Shown here in pieces: positions 20,301 to 32,300 of a stretch of 64,000 nt of DNA. The stretch is from positions 190,547 to 254,546 of the forward strand of contig CACRXP010000696.1 of NCBI GenBank assembly GCA_902702965.1, in the 5' to 3' direction. Origin of the DNA: Spirometra erinaceieuropaei. Its lineage: Eukaryota; Platyhelminthes; Cestoda; Diphyllobothriidea; Diphyllobothriidae. A program made the translations under genes and the position numbers. Every line of letters begins with the position of its first letter. The first letter of the stretch is position 1. The notes beneath the pieces were generated by a model that worked only from the letters and a program-made list of their open reading frames with translations, made no database searches and had not been told where the DNA came from.

Positions 20301-23300
20301 CTTTCGCGGCGGCACTTATGCTGCTAATTTTCGCAGCTATCCCAATCCGCTGTAGGCAAAAATCAAACCATGTGATAGAAAAACAGTGTACGTGTATGTG
20401 AGTGGCGAGCACCCGTTAGATATTTGGGTAAAAATCGGGAGATGGCACCCAAAAAAAATCTGTTACCTAGAAATAATACCTTTAAAAGTGAACTCAAACG
20501 CCTTCAGGCTATATCAGCGGATGCAGGCCTACATTCACGCACTACTTGGACTTTCCGCGACGGCCTAACATGGGCTGGCCGAACGAACGTCGCAGGAGAT
20601 TACATGGACGATGGTCGCCGTCACCCAATCTTCCCCATCGTTATGCAGATACACCTGAATATACGGCATACATTCGCATTATGGCAGGTTATTACAAAAC
20701 AAAATCAATTTTAAATAGGATAAGTCTGCACAACATGGGACAGGAACAGTTCCCAGGCATCTGTCAAAGACATGGCATTGAGGCCAAACCAAAGACGATA
20801 CTGTACTTCGTCTATGTGAGCCCGCACAGCTTGACCACATACAGGGCCTCCCTCGTAGTTTCCTTTTCAGTCTACTCCAGTAGGCCTCAATGGCATTGGC
20901 GTGTCGTCCGGTGGTAGAGTCCTTGAAGTTCTTTGAGTGGTTAACAGAGCAATGTAGATAACCTTCTGAGGGAAGTCGATTATACACCTTCCACTCGTCC
21001 GTTACCACTATACTGCCTTTCTCGATCCATTTTGTAATAACGGAACGGAGAGCGGGCCAACTTCGATCATTCATCTGTGGGTGCGATAAAAGTGATCATA
21101 ATCAGCCAGCACTGCATGAATTGCTACAAGTTTACTAAGCAGAGTTTCTTTAAAACAGAAGGCGCTCTTCATTTTCCGAGAAGCAAAATTTTATTGTTTG
21201 CAGTAAGTCCATTTCACGTACTCTGGTTTACGGCCCGACTGGATATTATGCAGCATCCGTTTTACCTAAAAAAAATGTCCTGTCCTTCTTCACTGGTATA
21301 GCTTTAGAGTATCTGATTCTGGAAAAAATTTTCTCAACACACTCCCTTTTTTCAGCGTCCCATTTCCTCTCTGCAGCATGTCACACATCTTTGGAAGCCA
21401 AACAAACTGTCTCTAACTCGCACGGAAAAGCCCCTTCTCTCATGCCTTTTGCCCTTGACAAGAAAAATACAGGTGGTGCCCTCGGAGACGCCATTTTCTA
21501 CCGCCTGAATTAGTATTTGGTCAGTGACTGTAACACCCTGTTTTCGGTGACGCTGATGTGACATAGGTAAAAGTGTTTGTCAGTCTCGAGCATCTAGCGG
21601 CCGCATGGGCTAGGATCTGTAATAATCATTTCGGGGAGGCGACTGACATCTTCACCTCATCACGTCCGCGAATTATGTTCGTATTTTGGTGCAGGCATTA
21701 ATCATCTATTGCTAGATGACGAAGTTAGATGCCATCGCAATGGATTGCATCCATTGTACCAGTGTCCAGTAAGTTGAGGTAAGGCACGATGGTGGACGTA
21801 AGTCGCCGTACGAAAAATCGAAATGTGGGAAGTTCCGGGTAACCCCATTTTTGCAAATAGTTCCAGTTTCATATTGTTCTTAGTCACTTTGTTACTCCTA
21901 GGTACGGCCAGTCTGGTGTGTGCTCTGAGCGACGTAACCCTGGCTACTCGACCCCACCGTTCTCCCCTACCAACAGGACGGCAGTTTTCGACTCCGAATA
22001 CGATTATGAGCAACATCTGGTTTCGCGTCATCTGCTCAACCTCAATCAGGCTCATCTCACATCACAAACGCGTCGTTCTTTTACCTCCACCAGAAGTAAG
22101 TAGCTATGAGGCATCTTTCACCTATCCCTAAAGATGTCATTTTGAGCCTTTTATGCAATCACATGATGACCGATTTTTGAAAATTGAATTACAGAGGCAT
22201 CTCTCCTTAACTTTCGGGCTTTTATAAGTACAGGCTGCTGGAAGTAGTCATTGTGTCCATATTTGCCTTGACTTAATGCAGAAACGTTTCCATTGTAAGG
22301 CAAAGGCGATGCTTCCTTGCAACCTGCACGCAAACCTGCCTTATTTTATTTCGAAAATGTAAGTGCAGTCAGCATTGTCCAGCATTTTATGCAGGTTCGT
22401 ACGAGCCTGCAGTCGTTGCCGGTGGGAAGAAGCCGTAGTTGGAGGTCTGACTTGTATTCCACCCCCTGGAATGAGTAAATAAGCCAGCTCACCAACTCCC
22501 CCCCCCCCGACTCCTCGTCCGCTCTGCCTACCGGGGGGAGGGCGTGTTTGCACGACAGCCACTCCTTGCTGTGCGTCACGCAATGTCGTCCTACTTAACA
22601 TGCAGAAGTGCCGTTCGCATACATACACGTACACCGGGTCCTGGACACAATGTGTACGGACCATGCATCAGCCGCCTACTTCTGATATGCTGCGCAATTA
22701 TGCACTTAGCCGTTGTCCGCCACATTGTGATCAAGGTCATGACGCTACAGCCTGTGCGTCTGTTGGATGTCTTTGTGTAATCTGCCCATCTCAGTCATTG
22801 CTTCATATGCACCCCCTTCCGTCTTCTCCGGCTGGCCAGGTGAAGTCGAACTTGTGCCATGGCTAATTTAACCGGCAGTAGTGTCTGCAACCTCGTGGAC
22901 CAGTGCGGGTCAGACGGAACCCTCTATTGAGGTCTGGTTAGCATTTTACTCCCGGGCACCACGTCTAGGCATTTTGCTGAATTTCCCACCACCACCACCA
23001 CCACCACCACCACCACCACCACCACCACCACCACCACCACCACCACCACCACAGGCANNNNNNNNNNNNNNNNNNNNNNNNNNNNNNNNNNNNNNNNNNN
23101 NNNNNNNNNNNNNNNNNNNNNNNNNNNNNNNNNNNNNNNNNNNCCTGAGAGTCCCTGAGACAGTGGTCGCAGCCGCTTTTGTATGTTCATGGGCCAAACT
23201 CCAGTGGTCTCCAATCGGTGTGTGTTGCATGTACCGAGGGGTGGTGTCCCAGTGGCTTTGGTTGTGGTTGCAGGGCGGCGGCGCGTCCAAGTGGCCGCAT

Positions 23301-26300
23301 AGGCAGCTGCGGCTGTGCGGACGCAGGTATGCCCGAGCTGTCTGTCGTATGACTTCAAGTCAGCCTGTCTGGAACGACTCACTGCAAAGGGTGGATGACC
23401 TTGAGACAGAGAGGTCTTTGACAATGACGACAGACCGGTCATGATGGCTGGCCGCCACATATGGACATGTGTTCTGGAATAATATTGATTAGACTGACAC
23501 CCTATACGTAGCTCCCTTTTGTAAAATAGTTGCAAGCGGCATTGTTGCCGTCCTGTGAGGTAGAACTGATACACCTCCCTCCAACGAATTCTACTTGTTG
23601 AACCTCTTGAAGATTTGAGCCATCTGGCTTTCGTTGTCTGAACTCTTACATTCCCAGAAGCTGTAGCTGTGAGCTGAGGACACAACCTGCCAGAGAAGGC
23701 GGATTGAGTAATTTCGCAAAATACATCTCTCAGCTTAGTAGATGCTTTTGAACTATCATGATGCGCTGAAGGCCGTGGCATGAAAGGTTGCCAAATCGGT
23801 CCTCTCAGGACGAAGAACCAGGCTGCAATGGCTCCTTCACTAGAGCATTCCCACTCAGATGGGATCCGAGCCGCCTACTTCTTGATGTTGTGAAACTCCG
23901 GTCCATTGTGCGGAGACAGGTCGTGAGTGGCACGCGTAGACGGACTGTTTAGCCTTGTCGGTCATTGCTGCACCTCTGTAAACAAGGTCTCTTTTGCCAT
24001 AGACGATCTTTATTGGTCGCATGCATTTAGCTGAAAATAATAATTAGTACTTTACACAATACCTACGTGATGAAATTAGCCAGTGGCGGCATGACGTGTG
24101 AAGATCCGCATCTGACAATATGTATGCCTTGTTCATTTAAGGAGAGTTTCCAACGGTGTAGCCTGGCACATGTTTAGTAAAAAACAAGTCGTGTGCGGCG
24201 TGCATAGCCGAGATGTTTTGTACTTGTCAGTAGCTGCGCCCAATTCTCATTGCGCGTTGACCCGACTCGGGCACGCCGATGGTGCAGGAATGGAGAAGAG
24301 ATAAGAGGGTGGGGACTACACTGAAGAATCCATCCTCAATGCAACTCCGAGTATTCCTTCCTGTAATAGACCTGTGACGCATAGACATCTCACGACGCAG
24401 CCTGGAAGACTGCAGTCAAGGTCACAGTGGCTCCACTTTAATGTGGCTTTTGCGATATTCGTACTCGCATTAGACCCAAATCTCCCCCCGAACAAAGCAT
24501 AATGTACGCGGAGTAGGTATCAGATCGTGTGTGGCAAGCGTAGACGGGCCGTTTAACTCTTTTAGTCATTGCACTCACACCGAATTCTGCCGTATTGAAT
24601 TTGTTTTGTCACGGCAATAGAGAGAGAGATGGAGTAAAGTATGTGCAGCGCATATCTGTTTTGCGGTAAACAAATTCACACGTAGATCACCGTTAGGATC
24701 GTATTTTGGGGCAGTGGTTGACTTTGTTCTAAACGCGGTCGGTGCAAGCGAATATCATACCGTAACGCTTCATTTCTTGTCGTTTGAAGTAATAATAGCT
24801 TATAAAATCGGCCAAAGGAGAGGACAATTATTGCGTGACCGGCAAATTCGGTCTAACTGGGAAAAACAGACCAGAAGCTTGTTTTCTAAATTTCTGTAAC
24901 CGCATGTTGCGCCTACTTCCATAGACGGCGTTTCAATCGACCTCCTTTCGCTGGTAAGGCAGCAAAACCCTAAAAGTTGATAGATACAGTAGGGGCGGAC
25001 ATTTGCAGCAGTTTCCGAGTTAGCCTTTATTCCCAGCACGACTATGCCTTGCATAACCAGAACGGTTGTATGCTTCCAGTTTAAAATAGTCTCGCTGCAG
25101 ACTGCAGTCAACCTTCTTTACATGACGAAAATCTGCCCTTCATTCGAATATTGCCCGGCAAGGACGGCTTGTAAAATTTTCCAACGTAGTATCAAACATG
25201 GAGTCTTTAACAACACCAGAAGAGACAACGGGTAAGATCAAAACGACTCGAGCTCGAGCAAAGCAGGTAAAAGAACCTGGTGACATGTTCCAAAAATTTA
25301 TTTCTCATCAGAAAGCGCAGTCGCTATTTTATGAGCTTCGATGCCCATTCAATAAGCTATGGATAATATTACCTGAGAGGTACTACAGTTTGTAATACCA
25401 GTAGATGCACGCCGTGTGTGGCACGCGTAGACGGGCTGTTTAGCCTTGTCGGTCATTGCGCACGGTCCTGCCCCTGTCATATTGACTCTTTCTCGCCACC
25501 GGACCCGAGGGGGGGGGGATGAGGAAGGAGAGAGTGGCAGGTGCTGCGTAAGTCCGCTATCACTACAAACTAATTCACGCATAAGTCACCGGTACCGCCC
25601 CCCCCCATGCCGTGGAGTACACGCTGAACACAGTCGTTTGCGATGGTCAAACTGATTGGCGCACACCCACCAGGGCAGTTGGGAAAAATCGTAATCGTTT
25701 GGCACGCCGGCGTAACCATTGGTCTGTTTCCGAACAGGGTTTATTTCAATTCTTGTGCGAGGTTCACAAACTATCCTGAGAGGGAACCTGTGCAGACGGG
25801 CTGTGTGTCGGACGAAAATGATCACTCATCACACCTCCCTGTTTCGAGTGAGCTCTGCATGCGTTAGGGACTAAACGCATTCACTTTTGCAAGTTCCGTC
25901 ATCATAGTAGCTTGAATTGGTACTGCCTTCTTGCAGCACATGGTTTCAGCTCGTGTAAATTTCACCTTGAGATTAAAAATTCCAAATCAGGCGCCTGGCA
26001 CAGGTTTACGATGGTTTACTCGGCCGCCTACTATGACCCGACAGATTAAACCACCGAAACCAATAGACTGACAGGTACGGTGTTACTTGAGTAGACATTT
26101 CGCGGTCCTAAACAATCTTACAATTACGAACTGAAATATACCCTTTCTTCGAGTATAAATTCTGAAGAAGGCGTTACTTGCTGCCAGATAAGTACAAGAA
26201 AGGGCGTTTTTGAGCATATACAGACATCGAAATCAGTGGAAAAAATGCACGATACATAAGTAGTCATTTTTGCCCGATGTGCTTTTCCTGTATCCAGTAT

Positions 26301-29300
26301 CCTGACATGACTGCGAGGTAATCAACAGTAAGTAGTAAGTAGTGCGTCCTAATCAAAAACAAAATTTCGGCCAACATTTAACGAGATTGGTCACCTACTG
26401 TATGCGCCCCCCCCGCACAGCCTGCTGGACGATTATTAAGTTCTAGTGCCGTTCAACTTTTCTTCTGAGTTATTAGGGCAATCCGCAATCCCGCAAATTC
26501 ATCCAGCTCTGCCAAATAGTCCACGCTCATATAATTCCTTTTTGTCATGGGCTGACTCCTGGAATGGTATTTCGACTTGGAAAATGCCCCAAAAGCAGAT
26601 TTTTAGTCAGTCACGCAACTCGGCGATGCAAGACTTGGTCAATAAGAAGTTCGGGCTTCTATATGCACGCATTTTAAACTCTGCTTTCTTTGTTTCCGTA
26701 TTTTCATCCCTGTTTGTAGATACACGAAACTGGACCATGTACGACTCCGTGGTGAATATGGCTGCGGTTCTCAATGACCCCCTTGACAGACAGGTAATTC
26801 TCACGTTCCGTGTCAGCCTTGCCGACCAAACCGGAGACTCACTGTTCTCTTCGGTCCCCCCACATATTTCCAGACGTTTCAATTTCTCTCTCGCCCTCTC
26901 TTCTCAGCTCGACATCTTCTCCCGTGACTGGGGCGAGGCATTCGAGCGCGCTGTGGTCTTGCCGTTGAACCAACCCGAAATTACCGAGCGTCACTTCCGT
27001 GCCTATCTCGGTCGGCTATCGCAACGACAGGCTCGACTGATGCCCCTGAGCAGACACCCCAGTGGTGAGGTTTCAACTCCACCATCACCTTCAGGTAAAA
27101 TTATTCCTGCCCACTCTGGTTCCTCGCACTATCCCCCTCTCTCTCTCTTTCCCTCTCTCCCCCCTCTCTCTCTCTCTCTCCCCCCTCTCTCTCTCTCTCT
27201 CCCTCTCTCTCCCCCCCTCTCTCTCTCTGGCTCCACAGGGCGCATAATGGAGGCGGAAAGCATATTACTCCATGATGCTTTAAGACGGCCTGGAATTCAT
27301 TTTCCGTCTTTCACTAAAATTTTCTATCTCCCTGGTGTCTCTGTGTGTGGGCTTATCCTATGTCTTTGATTTCATCGTCAGACCAGTAGAGCGGCGCCTC
27401 CTAACACATCATGGTGTATATACAAAACGCAAGCATAACTCACTGGCACGCTCCCGCCCCCCTCCTCCTTGTCTGGACATGTCCAGACATCAATAGAAGC
27501 TAAGAGACGAGCTTCTTGAAGCAGTTTCGAAGATGGAGACGCGATCGCTGGAACAAGAGTTTTGTTAACCTGTCATTGTTAGATTATGCAATGATTTACC
27601 GTACTAACAACACACATATTAGCTAAAAGCCCAGACACGCGTGTTGCGCCGATGTTATGCCGCTGCCTGACGCAGCTGCGAGGGGTTCGGCTCGTCGGTG
27701 GGTCCCCCAGCTTTCCCCGTGTGTTTTCTGGTATATGAACTCCAGTTTCAACTTGCCTTGCTTAATTTCCGAGGAAATTAATGCGCGGACTTGGAGTAAG
27801 TCTTTCGAAACAGACCTTTTCAAGCACGGTTTAAAGTTTGATATGAATATTTGAGCTGAAATCCATCAGCTACTGCGGAATAACTGCTTAATATTCACAA
27901 ACCGCCAACAGGCAGCCAGTAGTATAGAATTTTGCAATGATTTATCTTACTAACAACACGCTTGTCTGGGCTTTTAGCTAATACCTGTGCTGTTAGTACG
28001 GTATATCATTGCAAAATTCTATACTACTGGCTGCCTGTTGGCGGTTTGTGAATATTAAGCAGTTATTCCGCAGTAGCTGATGGATTTCAGCTCAAATATT
28101 CATATCAAACTTTGAACCGTGCTTGAAAAGGTCTGCTTCGAAAGACTTACTCCAAGTCCGCGCATTAATTCCCTCGGAAATTAAACAAGGCGAATTCTTA
28201 GATTGACTCTCGAATCCATCATCGAAGATAGAATCTGACAAAGGTAATGTGTTGTTGCACAGGTGTCAACAGTCTTTATAGGATGTATTTGTCATTCCAC
28301 CGCCCTTCATTGCCGTACTGATAAGGATATTACTGTAGTATAGCATTACCGGCAAGAAAGGCTGGAATGTCAACTTCTGGCTTATTAGCCGTCGCCAGCC
28401 AGTCATACTTAACCTCGAGGTGTGGCACACCTGGGGCTCCATCCCGCCACTTGTGAGAGCCCCTTTTACTATTGAATATACACGATCGCGACCAACAGGA
28501 CAACGAGCCCGTGACTCAGTGGTTAGAGGGGTTGGACCTCTATTCTGCCTACATTACGCACCGCTTTGCGGCTGCTGGCGGGGATCGAGAGAGGGAGCGC
28601 TAAGACCGAACGGGACGAGCGAGTTCCCTTGCGCGATCGGCGAGCGCTCCTTCTACCATTGGGTATTACTGTACTAGCCTGATGACGAATGGCCGAAAAT
28701 ACACGTTAGTCGATATCGTCTTTTTTAGAGCAGACGTTGTAGTCTACTTTGCGTCAAAAGTAGCCGTGTTGGGTAATTGTGATCGCAACTCCCTGTTTGC
28801 TAGCCATTTTGGGCTCTGTTCACCAACTGATACAGTATGTGACCTATCTCATGAAAGGCGCCAAAATTTATGGAAGAACGCCGATCATTCGAAAACCGGC
28901 CCACACATGAACGAATCAAAGCTTCGAATTAATAACGAACGACTTGGCGTGAATCAAAGCATAAAGCAAATGTCAAAAATAATATTAAGTTGTTTGGAAA
29001 TACCAATTTTATTCGAAAATCAGAAAATTCCAGAAGCGTCAAAAAACGTTGTAACTGGGTAAACTTAAGTTTGAATGCACAGAAAACCTGTCCACGCAAG
29101 AAAACTGAGTAAATAAAACAGCACAAGTGGAATAGTGTTTGAAAATAGTCCTTTACTGAAGTTTACATCTAAATATCCTATAAAAACTAGTGTAAAACCA
29201 AGTATGGCGGTTAGATTCCGCCACTGTTTTGACGAGCATTGGCTGTATTTCTTTCGTTTTCACTTTGTTTGAGATGCGGTTGACCAAGGCGAGCAGGTTT

Positions 29301-32300
29301 TCGCTTGATTTCGCCGATATGGACGTTGCAGGAATACGAATTTTTAGGCCAGTTAGGGACTAATAAATTGAAATAGAATTGTCAGATGCAATCATAAACA
29401 TACCATTTTGCGTAAATTAGAACGTTCCTTCCGTCAAATTTCTATACATTTATTTCTGGTGCTGGATCACGATGAGTTTTGGATTATTTATTAAACAGCG
29501 GCGAATACTTCACGATTTTCAGTGTTTTCACTCGATCGCTCCAAAATGCTCATTTTGTTTCGTTCCTGTTAAAACCGTCAAAATAAGATGTCTCTTGAAG
29601 GCGTTTGTAAAAGTACTGAGTTCATGGCCATTCCTTCTAATACAGATGCCTGTTTAGGTCATATGTATTTGTAGACTCAGCCAAACATGAAACCTCATCG
29701 CTAGGGAATATGAACGTCCTCAATGAATGTCAACGATGAATATGCCTTAGATCAATTAAAAACCCTGTAATAAGTTAGCTCTTTAAAAAGCGCTGACGGA
29801 TGTCGGTGTACTTTTCTCCCTCCAAGGTTAAGTCAGGGCAAAAATTGGGACGTTGATCCGTCTTTCCACCTCCCCGGAAATAAGTGATAGTTTTTCGAAA
29901 ATGAAAGAACTCACCCTTATCTTTATATTGGAGCCTTTGTCGCCATATTTGTTTACTTTTAGGCTCCGTTCTAAGATTTTAAATGCACAACAGAATGGCA
30001 GCTAGTCTTCTGCACTTTCCGTTTCTAAATTACACATAGGTGGAAACTAAACCATACGAAGAGTATTATACCGTATACTCAAAAGTTGACAAAACTACTT
30101 TGTCAAGGACCTTTTCGCGGTAATTTGTGAACTATTCACCCAGAGCAGGAAAGTTGCGGAACGTTTAAACAAATGATCAGTGAAGAAGAAGAAGAAGAAG
30201 AGTCGAGCACCGGAACACTTCGCTTATTGTCCTGAGCTTCCAGACTCGTACAGGAGTCCATCGTCAGAGGTAGTGACAGCAACGGAACAAGCGGCATGTT
30301 GGCCCAATCATCGACCGACGGCGAAAGACTGGAGGTGACTACGCAGGGCTCTGTACGCCGGCGCCAGATCGATAAATCGATTTACCGAGTTCTCATCCGA
30401 GGCCCAGGCTTCAATCAATCCTCGGCCTGTTTTTTTCCGGCGTGGGCGACTAGTTTGGTGGCTGCGAAGTTAAACTCGTGATCCATTTCGTAGGTGTGGG
30501 CGGCCACTTGTGATAATGCGTCGTCTCGCCGCACAGTCAGCTTATGTTCGCGTATGCGCGATCCGAGCATGCGTCCAATCTGTCCTGTGTAGTTAAAAGG
30601 GCAATTTTGACACGGAATGCGATACACTACTGCAGATTGCTCTTCAGGCTTTAACCGGTCTTTGATTTTCATGACCCTATTGCGCATGGTGGCTTTGGGG
30701 CGGTGTGCAATTCCAACACCTAGCTCCACAGCAATGCGCACGGTCGCTTCTGAACCACCCTTGATGTATGGCAGTGAATGCCATATCGTCGGTGGCGTTG
30801 ATGTTCGAGTTCTCTGGTGGTGACCGCGTAGGCAGCGACTTATGAATACCCACGGATAGCCATTTTGCACAAACTAATCGCGGAGCTAACGGGCCTCACG
30901 TGCTCTGTCCTCCGGTTTGCTGCAATGAGTTTGGATCCGTTTGAAGAGCGTCTTCACACAGCTTCGTTTGTGAGCCACCGAATGATTATTGTGAAAACTG
31001 AGAAGCTGTGTGGTGTTCGTTGCCTTCCTATAAGCCGTCGTTTCAAGTTCACCGTTAAGGTTTCGTCTGACAAGCACATCCAGGAAGGGCAACTGCTGTT
31101 CCTGTTCTTTTTCCCTCGTGAATTTTATATCAGGGAAGACTGCGTTGAGCAGGCTGTGGAAATTTTACAGCATGTCCTTCTTTACGATGACGAACGTGTC
31201 GTCAGCGTAACGGCGCCAAAACACCGGTTCATGTTGGATTAAGACGATCTTTTCTAACTCCTGTTCGACCAGTTCTGCCACTAAATAGGAGACCAGTGAG
31301 CCCATTGGGGTTCCGTTGATTTGTTCATAGGTCTCTCCCGCAAAAGTGAAGAAAGTTTGTCGGCAGAATTCAAACAGCCTCATGAGGTGTTCAATTTTGA
31401 GGGCAATCTGAGTTTCATCGTACGCCTCTTCAAGTCTTTTGCACAAGACTTCGCGGGCCACGTTTGGTGGGATGGATGTGAATAACTACGTCACATCGAA
31501 GGAGACCATGATCGCCTGTAGGTGGTATTAGTGCTTTCTAGGGCACGAAATCACAGGGCTTTACAAATCTGTCCCCCCTCCCCCTTAAAATCGATAAAAC
31601 GTGTGATCGTCTAACGCTAACGCGCCTGTGCACATTCTGCCTCACCAGACAAAAAAGTCAGTTTTCAAATGCGACAAGTTTTTTTGGTAAAAATCTTCAG
31701 TTTTGATTACTTTTATCCCATATAAAAGCACACACAGATGCTCAAACCTAAGCTAGGACAGCCAGTAATACAGGAACTTGCTCGAATATGAGATAATGTA
31801 GATTTTCGCTCAAATGTGTAAACACTTTTCCTGATAAGACTCCTCGCAAACAGATTCTGCATGAAAAAAATGACCATTTTCAGGAACGGGCAGTCAAATA
31901 AACAAAATACACACTGCGTCATGTGCCGAAAAATGATCACCTTGATTTCCGTCATCACGGTTCATGAGTTATGTCACATACTGCGCCATGATAAGCATAT
32001 CTCATATCAACCGCGTATGCGCGTAATTGGTGCTGTTATTGCCTCCTAGCCGGCATCGGAGTCCTTAGTGGCGAGATTGCATCATCAATGTCGGTTATTG
32101 GAATCAAATTGCCTCGGCAACTGCTACTTAATTTCGTTTTCGTATGTTATCAATTCTTGGAAATATAAAGAAGGCGTGATCACTGGAGTCGTAGTTATAT
32201 TGGCCTGCACTTTCGGACTCGTATAGGATCCCACCTTTAGAAACTGTAGGAGTACTGCAACTGGATGGTTTTGCGGTCGGAAGGAGATTGCCGACAAAGA

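Larger units (their letters stand above)
22096..26719 (+). other. VPS54 intron 2
   Basis: It contains a (CCA)n run next to an 86-base gap (22984-23143), copies of the G/C-rich interspersed repeat (about 23920-24700 divergent, 25410-25640 better), and a piece of the TA-foldback element at about 26130-26275. No other gene seen. Confidence 0.5.

Noticed and set aside
22600..22866. Cys-rich frame (CPPHCDQGHDATACASVGC)
   Set aside because: Short, no splice or start context, lies in an intron, no known domain.
22946..23290. Long poly-Gly/Pro/Val frames
   Set aside because: They come from the (CCA)n repeat and the N run.
26446..26719. Longer VPS54 exon 3 using the open frame from 26446
   Set aside because: The sequence shows no family similarity, a good acceptor lies at 26719, and exon 2 fits the shorter exon in phase.
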